Origin: Pseudomonadota bacterium
Lineage (GTDB): Bacteria > Pseudomonadota > Alphaproteobacteria > Caulobacterales > Caulobacteraceae
Direction: 5' to 3'
DNA length: 52,103 nucleotides
NCBI GenBank assembly: GCA_023432855.1
Contig: JAEZEZ010000002.1
Coordinates: 1 to 52,103, forward strand
The notes below the pieces were generated by a model that did no database searches, was not told where the DNA came from, and saw nothing but the letters and a program-made list of their open reading frames with translations. Positions 8,747-17,668 of this stretch are shown piece by piece; position 1 is the first letter of the stretch; every line of letters begins with the position of its first letter. The position numbers were made by a program, and so were the translations under genes.

Positions 8747-9483
8747 TGCCGCGCTACCGGCTGCTCATCGAGTACGACGGCGGTCCCTACCGGGGTTGGC
8801 AGAGCCAGAAGAACGGCCCGTCCGTGCAGGACGCTATCGAGCAGGCGATCACGAAGTTCTGCGGCGAGGAGGCCAGGCTCACCGCCGCGGGCCGGACGGA
8901 CACGGGGGTGCACGCCACGGGGCAGGTGGCGCACGTGGACCTGGAGAAGGCCTGGCCCGCGCGGACGGTGCGCGAGGCGGTCAACGCCCACCTCGTTCCG
9001 GAGCCGGTGGTCATCCTCGAGGCCGAGCAGGTGGACGACGAATTCCACGCCCGTTTCTCCGCCTCGGGCCGCCGTTACCTCTACCGCATCCTGCACGGCC
9101 GTCCCCGGCCGGCCCTCGAGCGAGGCCGGGTCTGGTGGCTGCAGAAGACGCTAGACGTTGAGGCGATGGCGCAGGCCGCCCGGGCCCTGCTGGGGCGGCA
9201 CGACTTCACCACGTTTCGCGACGCCCAGTGCCAGGCCCAGTCGCCGGTGAAGACGCTGGACGAGGCCACGGTCCGCGCCGTCGGCCAGGAGGTGCATCTC
9301 GAGTTCGCGGCGCGGTCGTTCCTGCACCGGCAGGTCCGCTCCATGACCGGCACCCTGGCCGAGGTCGGCCTGGGCCGGTGGGAGGTGGCGGACGTCGCGG
9401 ACGCGCTCGCCGCCGCGGACCGGACCCGCTGCGGGACCGTGGCTCCGCCCGAGGGGCTCTATCTCACGAGAGTTGTGTACTGA
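8746..9483 (+). CDS. truA: tRNA pseudouridine(38-40) synthase TruA
   Basis: TruA forms pseudouridine at positions 38-40 of the tRNA anticodon arm. The 245-residue product carries the catalytic motif AAGRTDTGVHA with Asp52, the YLYRI strand, and the C-terminal FLHRQVRSMTGTLAEVGLG signature. It is coupled to fmt by a one-base overlap. Its 3' end overlaps by 20 bp, tail to tail, with the minus-strand DUF4126 gene that follows. Confidence 0.96.
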   Translation: MPRYRLLIEYDGGPYRGWQSQKNGPSVQDAIEQAITKFCGEEARLTAAGRTDTGVHATGQVAHVDLEKAWPARTVREAVNAHLVPEPVVILEAEQVDDEFHARFSASGRRYLYRILHGRPRPALERGRVWWLQKTLDVEAMAQAARALLGRHDFTTFRDAQCQAQSPVKTLDEATVRAVGQEVHLEFAARSFLHRQVRSMTGTLAEVGLGRWEVADVADALAAADRTRCGTVAPPEGLYLTRVVY

Positions 9484-10084
9484 GTTCGTCGCCCGCGTGA
9501 GCCGGACGATCCCCGCGGGTCCGCTTCACCGCCCGCCGCGCGAGCCAGAAGACGACCAGCAGAAGCACCGCGACCAGCACCGGCGAGAAGGTTGGCACGA
9601 TCAGGGCGACCACCACGCCCACGGTGGCCAGCAGGTCCACGACCAGGCCCACGGCGGCGTTGCTCCACCCCTTCACGCCGCCCTCCCGCTTCAGCCGCTT
9701 GCCGCCCTGGGCGGCGTTGAAGGCCAGCGCCGTCGGCGCCCCGATCACCAGGGCCGCCAGCGCCGCCATCATCGGATCGAACCCGCGGAAGATCGCATAG
9801 ACGGCCAGCACGGCCGCGGCCGGCCGGATGATATAGCCCAGCGCATTCAGCACCCGGTCCAGCCAGGGGATCTTGTCGCCGACGAACTCCACGGCGGCCG
9901 CGATTGCGAGACCGGCGATGATGGTGTCCGAGGTGAGCCATGCAACCTCAGGCTTGAGTTCGACACCGAGAAGGCCGAAGCGGGCGACGAGGGCGAGAAC
10001 CAGAAGCGGCAGGAAGGCGCGCAGCCCTGTTGCCGCAGCCAGTCCCAGGCCCAGGAGGGCGGGAACGGTCCAGGTTTCGAGCAT
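9464..10084 (-). CDS. DUF4126 membrane protein (copy 2)
   Basis: The product is a 206-residue integral membrane protein of the DUF4126 family, function unknown. It starts with a typical ALLGLGLAAATGLRAFLPLL segment and carries the family motif AVEFVGDKIPWLD in the first third and the GAPTALAFNAAQGGKR loop in the middle. About six hydrophobic helices are visible. It lies 46 bp downstream of a paralogue with the same layout, so the pair arose by tandem duplication. Confidence 0.85.
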   Translation of the reverse strand: MLETWTVPALLGLGLAAATGLRAFLPLLVLALVARFGLLGVELKPEVAWLTSDTIIAGLAIAAAVEFVGDKIPWLDRVLNALGYIIRPAAAVLAVYAIFRGFDPMMAALAALVIGAPTALAFNAAQGGKRLKREGGVKGWSNAAVGLVVDLLATVGVVVALIVPTFSPVLVAVLLLVVFWLARRAVKRTRGDRPAHAGDELSTQLS

Positions 10085-10130
10085 GCCGGGTTAACCGTCC
10101 GGCGGCGCCATTGTTCCGAACGACGTTCTG

Positions 10131-10715
10131 TCAGCTGGTGGCCGGGCGGAGCTGCCGGGCGACGCGGCGCGCCATCCAGATCACCGCCACAAGCAGGACG
10201 CCCAGCACCACCGGCACCAGCAGCGGGGCGAGGAAGGCGATGACGACGGTCACGACGGCCAGGACGTCTTCGACCAGGCTGACCAGTGGGTTGGCCAGGC
10301 CGCCGGTGGTCGCCGTGGACGCTGCACGCGTTCCGCCCTGGGCGGCGTTGAAGGCCATGGCGGTCGGGGCGCCGATGATCACCGCCGCCGTGCCCGCAAC
10401 CACCGGATCGAGGCCCGAGAACACCGCATAGGTCGCCAGGATAGCCGCCAGCGGCCGGGCGACGAAGCCGATCGCGTTCAGCACATGGTCGACTACGGGA
10501 ACCTTGTCCCCGAGAAACTCGGCCACCGCCGCCACCGCCAGGACCGCGATGGCCGTGTTGGAGCCCAGCCAGGCCATCTGCGAATTGAGTTCCACCCCGA
10601 ACAGCTCCAGCCGCGCGGCGAGCGCCAGCATCAGCAGGGGAAGGAAGGTGCGCAGCCCGGTCGACGCGGCGAGACCGAGGCCGAGCAGGGCGGGCAGGAC
10701 GAAGGTCTCGAACAT
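10131..10715 (-). CDS. DUF4126 membrane protein (copy 1)
   Basis: The product has 194 residues and is a paralogue of the next minus-strand gene. It shares the LPALLGLGLAASTGLRTFLPLL start, the VAEFLGDKVPVVD motif and the GAPTAMAFNAAQGGTR loop, with about six membrane segments. It is probably cotranscribed with dapE (30 bp upstream) and with the second copy. The function of DUF4126 proteins is not established; transport is only a guess. Confidence 0.85.
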   Translation of the reverse strand: MFETFVLPALLGLGLAASTGLRTFLPLLMLALAARLELFGVELNSQMAWLGSNTAIAVLAVAAVAEFLGDKVPVVDHVLNAIGFVARPLAAILATYAVFSGLDPVVAGTAAVIIGAPTAMAFNAAQGGTRAASTATTGGLANPLVSLVEDVLAVVTVVIAFLAPLLVPVVLGVLLVAVIWMARRVARQLRPATS

Positions 10716-10745
10716 GGCGCCGAGGTTAGCACGAAACCCCGGCGG

Positions 10746-11894
10746 TCATCGGACCCCGGCGAACCTCGCGAAATAATCCCGGATGATCCGCTCGTAGACC
10801 TCGGCCAGCTTCTCGATCTGGTCGACGGGCACCTGCTCGTCGACCTGGTGCATGGTCTGGCCGACCAGCCCGAACTCAACCACGGGGCAGAGGTCGCGGA
10901 TGAAGCGGGCGTCGGAGGTGCCGCCGGCCGTATTGCCCTCGGGCGTGACCCCGGTGACCTGGCGGATGGCGTCGGTGATCACCTCGGTAAAGGGGCCGGG
11001 CTCGGTAAGGAAGGCGTCGCCGGAGTGCAGGAACTCGAGTTCGATCGTGCAGCCGCGAGCGGCCGCTTCCACGGCCCGCGTCTCGTCGCCGATCCAGTCG
11101 ATCAGTTGCGCCCCGTTCCACGTCGGGTTGAAGCGGATGTTGAACCGGGCCCGCGCCACGGCGGGTATGACGTTGGTGGCGGGGTTGCCCACGTCGACCG
11201 TGGTGATCTCGAGGTTCGAGGGCGGGAACGAGGGATACCCTTCGTCCAGCTTCCGCCCGTCCAACCGGCGCAGCAGGTCGAGCAGCGTGGGGATCGGATT
11301 GGAGGCCCGGTCCGGATAGGCCACGTGACCCTGCCGGCCCTTGACGGTGATCCAGACGTTCAGGCTGCCCCGCCGCCCGACCTTGATGACGTCGCCAAGG
11401 GTGTGCAGCGAACTGGGCTCCCCGACCAGACAGTGGTCGATGCGCTCGCCCTGGGCCTTCAACTGGGCGACCACCCGCTTCGTCCCGTCGAGCGCCAGGC
11501 CCTCCTCGTCGCCGGTGATCAGGAAGGACAGGGACCCCGGCAGGTCGCCCGCGCGCTCGACCGCCGCGACCCATGCGGCGATCGATCCCTTCATGTCCAC
11601 CGCGCCCCGGCCGACCAGCACGCCGTCCTTGACCTCGGCCTCGAACGGCCCCGCGCGCCACGCCTCGGCGTCGCCCGGCGGCACCACGTCCGTGTGCCCC
11701 GCGAAACACAGGTTCGGGGCCGCCGTCCCGCGCCGGGCATAGAGGTTCTCCACATCGCCGAATCTCATCCGGCGGCAGGCGAACCCGAGCCGCTCGAGAT
11801 GGTTCTGGAGTAGGTCCATGGCCCCTTCGTCGAGCGGGGTCACGGACGGCTTGCGGATCAGGTCGCGGGCCAGCAATACGGGGTCGAGGCGCAT
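10746..11894 (-). CDS. dapE: Succinyl-diaminopimelate desuccinylase
   Basis: DapE hydrolyses N-succinyl-LL-diaminopimelate in the succinylase branch of lysine/DAP synthesis. It has 382 residues, typical of this M20 metallopeptidase family. Metal and catalytic motifs are clear: AGHTDVVPPG, GRGAVDMKG, ITGDEEG, GGTSDARF and the C-terminal HQVDEQVP. The partner dapD lies about 2.4 kb further along on the same strand, separated by a plus-strand cupin/MFS pair. Confidence 0.97.
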   Translation of the reverse strand: MRLDPVLLARDLIRKPSVTPLDEGAMDLLQNHLERLGFACRRMRFGDVENLYARRGTAAPNLCFAGHTDVVPPGDAEAWRAGPFEAEVKDGVLVGRGAVDMKGSIAAWVAAVERAGDLPGSLSFLITGDEEGLALDGTKRVVAQLKAQGERIDHCLVGEPSSLHTLGDVIKVGRRGSLNVWITVKGRQGHVAYPDRASNPIPTLLDLLRRLDGRKLDEGYPSFPPSNLEITTVDVGNPATNVIPAVARARFNIRFNPTWNGAQLIDWIGDETRAVEAAARGCTIELEFLHSGDAFLTEPGPFTEVITDAIRQVTGVTPEGNTAGGTSDARFIRDLCPVVEFGLVGQTMHQVDEQVPVDQIEKLAEVYERIIRDYFARFAGVR

Positions 11895-11935
11895 GCTGCC
11901 CCGTTTAAGCGCCGCCGCCGGTCCGGAGAAGCCCG

Positions 11936-12406
11936 ATGCCGAAGATTGACCCCGACAGCGCGCCCGCGAAGCACGGCACGGGCTATCCGCCGCCCTTCGA
12001 CCAGATGTGCATCCGCCGCCAGCGGTGGCGGTTGGGCGACGCCGCGGGCCTCACCCAGTTCGGGGTGAACCTGCTGCGCCTGCCCGACGGCCAGTGGTCC
12101 AGCCAGCGCCACTGGCACACGGCCGAGGACGAGTTCGTCTGGGTGCTGGAAGGCGAGGTGGTGCTGGTCGACGATGCGGGCGAGACGGTGCTGCGGGCGG
12201 GGGACTGCGCGGGCTTCCCGGCCGGCGAGCCGAACGGCCATCACATCGTCAACCGGTCGGGGCGCGAGGCGGTGCTGCTCGAGGTGGGTTCGCGCCGCCC
12301 CGGGGAAGACCGCGCCGCCTACCCGGACATCGACCTCGCCTGGACGGGCGAGGGCTACGCCCACAAGGACGGAACCCCGTATCCGCCGGCCGGACGCCGT
12401 TCGTGA
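11936..12406 (+). CDS. Cupin domain protein
   Basis: The product has 156 residues and a single cupin barrel. Metal-site motif 1 reads RHWHTAEDEFVWVLEG and motif 2 reads GFPAGEPNGHHIVN, giving the usual His/His/Glu/His ligand set. The protein is cytosolic without a signal. The stop codon overlaps the GTG start of the MFS gene (GTGA at 12403-12406), so the two are coupled. The substrate is unknown; related proteins include sugar-phosphate isomerases and regulators. Confidence 0.88.
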   Translation: MPKIDPDSAPAKHGTGYPPPFDQMCIRRQRWRLGDAAGLTQFGVNLLRLPDGQWSSQRHWHTAEDEFVWVLEGEVVLVDDAGETVLRAGDCAGFPAGEPNGHHIVNRSGREAVLLEVGSRRPGEDRAAYPDIDLAWTGEGYAHKDGTPYPPAGRRS

Positions 12407-13656
12407 TCGAACCTCCGCCCGATCCGCAGCCGTCCTCCAACCCGTTCCGGGTCCGCGACTTCAGGCTGGTCTGGTTCGCCCGCGCCGCCGCCGTGCTGGC
12501 CATCCAGATCCAGGGCGCGGCCCTGCTGTGGCAGGTCTACGAGGTCGCGCGCCGCGACCACAGCGTGGCGGAATCCGCGCTCTACCTCAGCCTCGTGGGC
12601 CTGGTGCAGTTCCTGCCGCTGATGGCCCTGACCCTGCCGGCGGGCGAGATGGCGGACCGCCGCGAACGCAAGCTGGTCATGGCCGCCTGCGTCAGCCTGG
12701 AGGCGGTCTGCGCCATCCTCTTCCTGGGGCTGACCGTGCTCCTCGATCATCCGCCGCTGTGGGCCCTGCTGGCCGTGGCCGCGCTGTTCGGGGCGAGCCG
12801 GGCGTTCCTCGCCCCGGCCAGCCAGGCAATGCTGCCGATGATCGTCCCCCGCGTGGCCCTGCCGCGCGCCATCGTCACCTCGACCCTGGCCTTCCTGGTC
12901 GGATCCATCGCCGGGCCCGCGCTGGCGGGGCCCCTGCTGGGGATCTCGGTCTGGTCGGCCTATGCGGTGTCGCTGTCGATGTTCCTGGCGGCGGTGGTGC
13001 TGATCCTGCTGATCCGCACCGACACCCGGCCCCAGGCCCAGCCTGGCTCACGCTGGGAGCTCATGAAGGAGGGGCTGGCTTACGTGTGGGGCAACAAGGT
13101 GGTCTTCGGCTCCATCTCGCTCGACCTGGTGGCCGTGCTGCTGGCGGGGGCGACGCTGCTGGTGCCGATCTTCGCGCGCGACATCCTGCACGTGGGACCG
13201 GAGGGCTATGGCCTGCTGCGCGCGGCCTTCGGCGGCGGCGCCATGCTGACGGCGATCATCCTGTGGCGCTGGACGATCACGCGCTATGCGGGCGCCTGGA
13301 TGTTCACCTGCGTCGCCATCTTCGGGGTGGCGACGGTGATCTTCGGGATCTCGAAGATCTTCTGGGTCTCCATGGTCGCCCTGTTCGTCGCCGGGGCCGC
13401 AGACATGATCAGCGTCAACATCCGCCAGACCCTGATCCAGGTGGTCACGCCCGACCACATGCGCGGACGCGTCTCGTCGGTCTCCATGCTGTTCATCGGG
13501 GCGTCCAACGAACTGGGCGAGTTCGAGAGCGGGCTGGCGGCGCGGTTCCTGGGGCCGGTGGGCGCGGCGGTGTTCGGCGGCGTCGGCGCGATCGTCGCCA
13601 CGGTGCTGTGGGCGTGGTGGTTCCCGCGCCTGAGAAAGGCCGATCGCCTGGTCTAG
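12403..13656 (+). CDS. MFS transporter
   Basis: The product has about 417 residues from GTG 12403, the overlap start. The frame is open further upstream, but that part is the shadow of the cupin gene. It has about 12 membrane segments and the family loop 2-3 signature ADRRERKLVMAACVSLE. The order of features matches the EntS/TetA-like efflux branch (PF05977 type), including RGRVSSVSMLFIGASNELGEFESG near the C-terminus. The substrate is unknown. The 3' end overlaps a minus-strand gene by 4 bp. Confidence 0.88.
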   Translation: MIEPPPDPQPSSNPFRVRDFRLVWFARAAAVLAIQIQGAALLWQVYEVARRDHSVAESALYLSLVGLVQFLPLMALTLPAGEMADRRERKLVMAACVSLEAVCAILFLGLTVLLDHPPLWALLAVAALFGASRAFLAPASQAMLPMIVPRVALPRAIVTSTLAFLVGSIAGPALAGPLLGISVWSAYAVSLSMFLAAVVLILLIRTDTRPQAQPGSRWELMKEGLAYVWGNKVVFGSISLDLVAVLLAGATLLVPIFARDILHVGPEGYGLLRAAFGGGAMLTAIILWRWTITRYAGAWMFTCVAIFGVATVIFGISKIFWVSMVALFVAGAADMISVNIRQTLIQVVTPDHMRGRVSSVSMLFIGASNELGEFESGLAARFLGPVGAAVFGGVGAIVATVLWAWWFPRLRKADRLV

Positions 13657-14339
13657 GGACGGTCCCGGCCCAGCGACATGGTGACGTTCAGTCCGCCGGT
13701 CTCGCCGGGCGGCTGGTCGCGCAGGGTGCAGATCTGGACCCCGCCGGTCTCGCCCGCCGGCCGCGCCCAGCGCAGGGCCGGCGCCTGGGCGACGAAGGCC
13801 CCGAGCACCCCATCCACGTCGGCGCCGGCGCCCCGCGTGGCGCGCGCCACCGCCAGGTGACGCGCCGAGGCGTCGGGGGCCCCGTCGCAGCGCGCCCGCT
13901 GCTGTTGTCTGTCGCCGCCCGACGACCCCTCACCGAGCGTGATCGTCGGGCGTGCGTGCGGTCCCAGTCGGAGGGTGTCGGGCGTGTCGTCCCGGGCAGG
14001 GCGGGCGCAGTCGCGGCCGGGCGCGATCCACACGCGATAGAAGCCCGCCTTGCGCCGCCATTCGGCCGACACCTGACCGCCCGCGGCCTGGCGGCAGTCA
14101 TGCCAGACGACGCCGAATTCGCTGTCGTAACGGGCCTGCGCCGTCGAGGGCGCGCCTTCGGGCTTCGGGATTACGGGACTGAGGATGGGGATGACCGTGG
14201 GGCCGAAGGTCTCCGACAGCTCGGCCCAGTAGAGCCAGGCCAGCACGGCGGCGGCGGGAACGAGAAGGCCGAGGAGCCAGAGCCACGTCGGCGCCCTGAC
14301 CTTGCCGCCGCCCAGCTCGTCCAGCCCCCGCCCGGCCAT
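13653..14339 (-). CDS. Membrane-anchored protein of unknown function
   Basis: The product has 228 residues. One hydrophobic segment near the N-terminus (residues about 17-40, around WLWLLGLLVPAAAVLAWLYW) is followed by a probable periplasmic domain with several cysteines, which could form disulfides. I do not recognise a family. The ATG lies 1 bp beyond the dapD stop, so it is probably coupled to the argB-nucleotidase-dapD operon. Confidence 0.65.
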   Translation of the reverse strand: MAGRGLDELGGGKVRAPTWLWLLGLLVPAAAVLAWLYWAELSETFGPTVIPILSPVIPKPEGAPSTAQARYDSEFGVVWHDCRQAAGGQVSAEWRRKAGFYRVWIAPGRDCARPARDDTPDTLRLGPHARPTITLGEGSSGGDRQQQRARCDGAPDASARHLAVARATRGAGADVDGVLGAFVAQAPALRWARPAGETGGVQICTLRDQPPGETGGLNVTMSLGRDRP

Positions 14340-14340
14340 C

Positions 14341-15195
14341 TCAGTCCCTCAGCAGCTCATTGACCCCGGTCTTCGCCCGCGTCTGGGCGTCCACCCGCTT
14401 GACGATCACGGCACAATACAGCGACGGACCGCCGTTGGGATCAGGCAGGGCGCCCGGCACCACCACCGAGTAGGGCGGCACCTCGCCGCGCATCACCTCG
14501 CCGGTGGCGCGGTCCACGATCTTGGTCGAGGCCGACAGGTAGACGCCCATGGCCAGGACGGCGCCCTCGCGCACGATGACGCCCTCGGCGACCTCGGCGC
14601 GGGCGCCGATGAAGCAGCCGTCCTCGATGATGGTGGGGGAGGCCTGCAGCGGCTCCAGCACGCCGCCGATGCCCGCGCCGCCGGACAGGTGCACGTTCCT
14701 GCCGATCTGCGCGCAGGAGCCGACCGTGGCCCAGGTGTCCACCATCGTTCCTTCACCGACGTAGGCGCCGATGTTCACGAAGGAGGGCATCAGCACGACG
14801 TTGGGACCGATGTAGGCGCCGTAGCGCACGACCGCGCCGGGCACGGCGCGGAAGCCGGCCTCGCGGAACTGACGCTCGTCCCAGTCGCCCCACTTGGACG
14901 GCACCTTGTCCCACCAGGGGCCGGGCGCATGGTCGGAGCCGCGGGCAGGGCCCGCGTCGATCAGGCGGTTGGGCTCGAGCCGGAAGGACAACAGGACCGC
15001 CTTCTTCAGCCACTGGTTGGTCTTCCACTGACCGCTGTCGCCGTCGAACTCGGCGACCCGGAACTGGCCCTCATCGAGCAGGCGCAACGCCTCGATGACC
15101 GCCTCGCGGGTCTCGCCGCGGGTCTCCGGACCCAGCTCGGTCCGGCGCTCCCACGCGCGCTCGATCTCGTCGTGGACGGCGGCCAGGTCGGTCAT
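14341..15195 (-). CDS. dapD: Tetrahydrodipicolinate N-succinyltransferase
   Basis: DapD transfers succinyl from succinyl-CoA to tetrahydrodipicolinate in lysine/DAP synthesis. The 284-residue product has the alpha-helical N-terminal domain and a left-handed beta-helix of hexapeptide repeats (for example IGPNVVLMPSFVNIGAYVGE and GSCAQIGRNVHLSGG). The conserved RLIDAGP and SVVVPGALP segments are present. Its start overlaps the nucleotidase stop (ATGA), so the two are coupled. Confidence 0.97.
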   Translation of the reverse strand: MTDLAAVHDEIERAWERRTELGPETRGETREAVIEALRLLDEGQFRVAEFDGDSGQWKTNQWLKKAVLLSFRLEPNRLIDAGPARGSDHAPGPWWDKVPSKWGDWDERQFREAGFRAVPGAVVRYGAYIGPNVVLMPSFVNIGAYVGEGTMVDTWATVGSCAQIGRNVHLSGGAGIGGVLEPLQASPTIIEDGCFIGARAEVAEGVIVREGAVLAMGVYLSASTKIVDRATGEVMRGEVPPYSVVVPGALPDPNGGPSLYCAVIVKRVDAQTRAKTGVNELLRD

Positions 15196-15860
15196 TCAGG
15201 CTCTCTCAGGCGGGCGGTGGTCAGGAACGGCGGCAGGGTCTCGGTGCGCCACTGTACGAAATCCGCGGTCGACTGGCGCGCCTTCGATCCGACCAGCACC
15301 GTGGTCATGCCGATGGCGGCGGCGGGCGCCAGGTTGCGCTCGGAATCCTCGAAGAAGGCCGCGGCGCGCGGATCGACGCCGTGCGCCTTGACCATGGCGT
15401 CGTAGGTCGCCGGGTTCGGCTTGGGAATGAAGGCGGCCGCCTCGATGTGGAAGGCGTCCTCGAACAGGTCGTTCAGGTTCAGCGCGTCCAGCACCTTCTC
15501 CGCGTGCTTCGCCCCGCCGTTGGTGAACACCAGCCGCCGCCCGGGCAGCCGCTCCAGCGCCGCGCGCAGCTCCGGATCGGGCGTCAGCCGGTCCATGGCC
15601 ACGTCATGCACCTCGTCGATGAAGGCCTGGGGATCGACCCCATGGTGGGCCAGCAGGCCGGCCAGGGTGGTGCCGTGCTCCAGGTAGTAGCGGTGCTGCA
15701 GCGCATAGGCCTTGTCCCGGCCCAGCCCCGTCTGGCGCATGACGAACTCGGTCATCCGCCCCTCGACCAGCACCATGTGCTCGCACTCGGCGGGGTAGAG
15801 GGTGTTGTCCAGGTCGAACACCCAGTGCTCGACGTGGGAGAGGTCGGGGCTCACGCGCAC
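15192..15860 (-). CDS. HAD family pyrimidine 5'-nucleotidase
   Basis: The product has about 222 residues and is a HAD hydrolase of the Sdt1/pyrimidine 5'-nucleotidase branch. Motif I is FDLDNTLYP, motif II is VFTNGGAKH, motif III is the Lys in FIPKPNP and motif IV is FFEDSERNL. The start is GTG at 15860, or GTG at 15854, which would overlap the argB stop as GTGA. It lies between argB and dapD, an arrangement I recall as common in Caulobacterales and Rhizobiales. Confidence 0.9.
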   Translation of the reverse strand: MRVSPDLSHVEHWVFDLDNTLYPAECEHMVLVEGRMTEFVMRQTGLGRDKAYALQHRYYLEHGTTLAGLLAHHGVDPQAFIDEVHDVAMDRLTPDPELRAALERLPGRRLVFTNGGAKHAEKVLDALNLNDLFEDAFHIEAAAFIPKPNPATYDAMVKAHGVDPRAAAFFEDSERNLAPAAAIGMTTVLVGSKARQSTADFVQWRTETLPPFLTTARLREPE

Positions 15861-16765
15861 ACCAGCGTCCCGGCGCCGTGCTCGGTGAACAGCTCCACCA
15901 GCATGGCGTGGGGGCGGCGGCCATCGAGGATGACCACCGCCTCGACCCCGGCCTCGACCGCGTGGATGGCGGTCTCCAGCTTGGGGATCATGCCGCCGGT
16001 GGCCGTGCCGTCGCGGATCAGGCCGCGGGCTTCCTTCACGGTCATCTGGCGGATCAGTTCGCCCTCCTTGCCCAGCACGCCCGCAACGTCGGTCAGCAGC
16101 AGCATGCGCTTGGCGCTCAGCGCGCCGGCCACGGCGCCGGCCACGGTGTCGGCGTTGAGATTGTAGGTCTCGCCCTCGGCCGAAACGCCGATGGGGGCGA
16201 TCACGGGCACATAGTCGCTCTCCGCATAGATCAGGGCCTCGATCAGCTTGGGATCGACTACCTTGGGTTCACCGACGAAACCGAGGTCGACGATGCGCTC
16301 GATGTTGGAGTCGGGGTCGCGCTTGGTGCGCCGCGCGCGCTCGACCGTCAGCAGCCGCGCGTCCTTGCCCGACAGGCCGACGCCGCGCACGTCCGCCTGC
16401 TGGCCGGCCAGGGTGATCCAGCTGGCGATCTCCTTGTTGATGCCGCCCGACAGGACCATCTCGGCGATCTGCATGGTGGCCGCGTCGGTCACGCGCAGGC
16501 CGTCGACGAAGGTCGACTTCACCCCGGCACGGTCCAGCATGGCCGAAATCTGCGGCCCGCCGCCGTGGACCACCACCGGGTGCACGCCCATCAACTTGAG
16601 CAGCACCACGTCGGCGGCGAACAGCTTGGCCACCTCGGCCTCGCCCATGGCGTGGCCGCCGTATTTGATCACCACCGTCTCGCGGTCGTAGATCTGGATA
16701 TAGGGCAGGGCCTCCGCGAGGGTCTTTGCGGTCGCCCACCCCTGCTGTTGCTGGTCGTCGTTCAT
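15851..16765 (-). CDS. argB: Acetylglutamate kinase
   Basis: ArgB phosphorylates N-acetylglutamate in arginine synthesis. The 304-residue product has the amino-acid-kinase fold motifs VVIKYGGHAM near the N-terminus, VVVHGGGPQIS, the NLNADTVAGAVA stretch and the C-terminal GTATGGMIPKLETA. The length fits alphaproteobacterial, arginine-sensitive forms. It heads the argB-nucleotidase-dapD-unknown minus-strand operon. Confidence 0.97.
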   Translation of the reverse strand: MNDDQQQQGWATAKTLAEALPYIQIYDRETVVIKYGGHAMGEAEVAKLFAADVVLLKLMGVHPVVVHGGGPQISAMLDRAGVKSTFVDGLRVTDAATMQIAEMVLSGGINKEIASWITLAGQQADVRGVGLSGKDARLLTVERARRTKRDPDSNIERIVDLGFVGEPKVVDPKLIEALIYAESDYVPVIAPIGVSAEGETYNLNADTVAGAVAGALSAKRMLLLTDVAGVLGKEGELIRQMTVKEARGLIRDGTATGGMIPKLETAIHAVEAGVEAVVILDGRRPHAMLVELFTEHGAGTLVCA

Positions 16766-16840
16766 CGGCCGCGCGAATAGCGGAGGCTGGGCCCCCTGTC
16801 ACGGACGAAACCCTTGGGCGACCCGGGAGGTTCACCGACC

Positions 16841-17023
16841 ATGAAGGAACACGAGATCGACGACCGCGGCCTCGGCCCGGAAGAGGAACAGGCGCCCGAC
16901 CAGCCCGTGATCGAGCCCGGGGTCTGTCCCGAATGCGCGGGCGCCGGCGTCACCCTGACCGGCGAGGTCTGCCCGATGTGCGAAGGCACCGGCCGCGCCA
17001 ACAACCGGGTTGGCGGCGGCTAG
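16841..17023 (+). CDS. Small protein with two CxxCxGxG-type motifs
   Basis: The product has 60 residues from ATG 16841, with a strong ribosome-binding site (GGGAGG, 16825-16830). The N-terminal half is acidic. The C-terminal half holds CPECAGAGV and CPMCEGTGR, two halves of a DnaJ-like zinc finger able to bind one zinc ion. It probably acts as a small zinc-binding chaperone-like or RNA/protein-binding protein, but the function is unknown. It converges on engB with a 3-bp gap. Confidence 0.75.
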   Translation: MKEHEIDDRGLGPEEEQAPDQPVIEPGVCPECAGAGVTLTGEVCPMCEGTGRANNRVGGG

Positions 17024-17026
17024 GCG

Positions 17027-17668
17027 TCAGACCGTCGGGTTGATGGCGAAGGCGATCTCGGCGCGCAGCTCGGGGATGCCGGTTCCCTTTTCCGATGAGG
17101 TCGCCAGCACGCGCGGGAAGGCGGCGGGGCGTTTCGAGATGGCCTTCAGGGTCTCGGCGACCACCTTCTCGACCTCGGCGGGCTTGATCTTGTCGGCCTT
17201 GGTCAGCACCACCTGATAGCTGACGGCGGCCTCGTCGAGCGCGTCGAGCGCGTCCTTGTCCACCGCCTTCAGTCCGTGGCGGCTGTCGATCAGCAGATAG
17301 ACCCGCATCAGGTTCACCCGCCCGCGCAGGTAGTCTCGGCCGAGGTTCTGGAACTTCTTTACCTCGGTCTTGGACGCCTTGGCCCAGCCGTAACCCGGCA
17401 GGTCGACCAGTCGCAGCTGGCCGTCGAGGTCGAAGAAGTTCACCTCGCGCGTGCGCCCCGGCTCGTTCGACGCCCGGGCCAGCTTCTTCTGGTTGACCAG
17501 GGCGTTGATCAGGCTGGACTTGCCGACGTTCGAGCGGCCGGCGAAGGCCACTTCCGGCAGGTCAGGCGCCGGAAGCTGCTCGATCTTCGCCGCTCCCATG
17601 ACGAACTCGGCCCGGCGCGCGAAGAGGATGCGGGCCGCCTCGATGAATTCGTCGTCGAAGGTGCTCAC
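17027..17668 (-). CDS. engB: Ribosome biogenesis GTP-binding protein EngB/YihA
   Basis: EngB is an essential GTPase in large-subunit ribosome assembly and cell division. The 213-residue product shows G1 AGRSNVGKSSLINAL, a G2 threonine in the PGRTREVNFF segment, G3 DLPGYGWAKA and G4 LTKADK. The GTG start at 17668 overlaps the yidC stop (GTGA); the open frame upstream of it is the shadow of yidC. It is the last gene of the rpmH-rnpA-yidC-engB operon. Confidence 0.95.
   Translation of the reverse strand: MSTFDDEFIEAARILFARRAEFVMGAAKIEQLPAPDLPEVAFAGRSNVGKSSLINALVNQKKLARASNEPGRTREVNFFDLDGQLRLVDLPGYGWAKASKTEVKKFQNLGRDYLRGRVNLMRVYLLIDSRHGLKAVDKDALDALDEAAVSYQVVLTKADKIKPAEVEKVVAETLKAISKRPAAFPRVLATSSEKGTGIPELRAEIAFAINPTV

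Noticed and set aside
12174..14363. Open frame of 729 codons across the cupin, MFS and unknown genes
   Set aside because: Extreme Arg/Gly/Pro composition and no domain; overlaps three better-supported genes.
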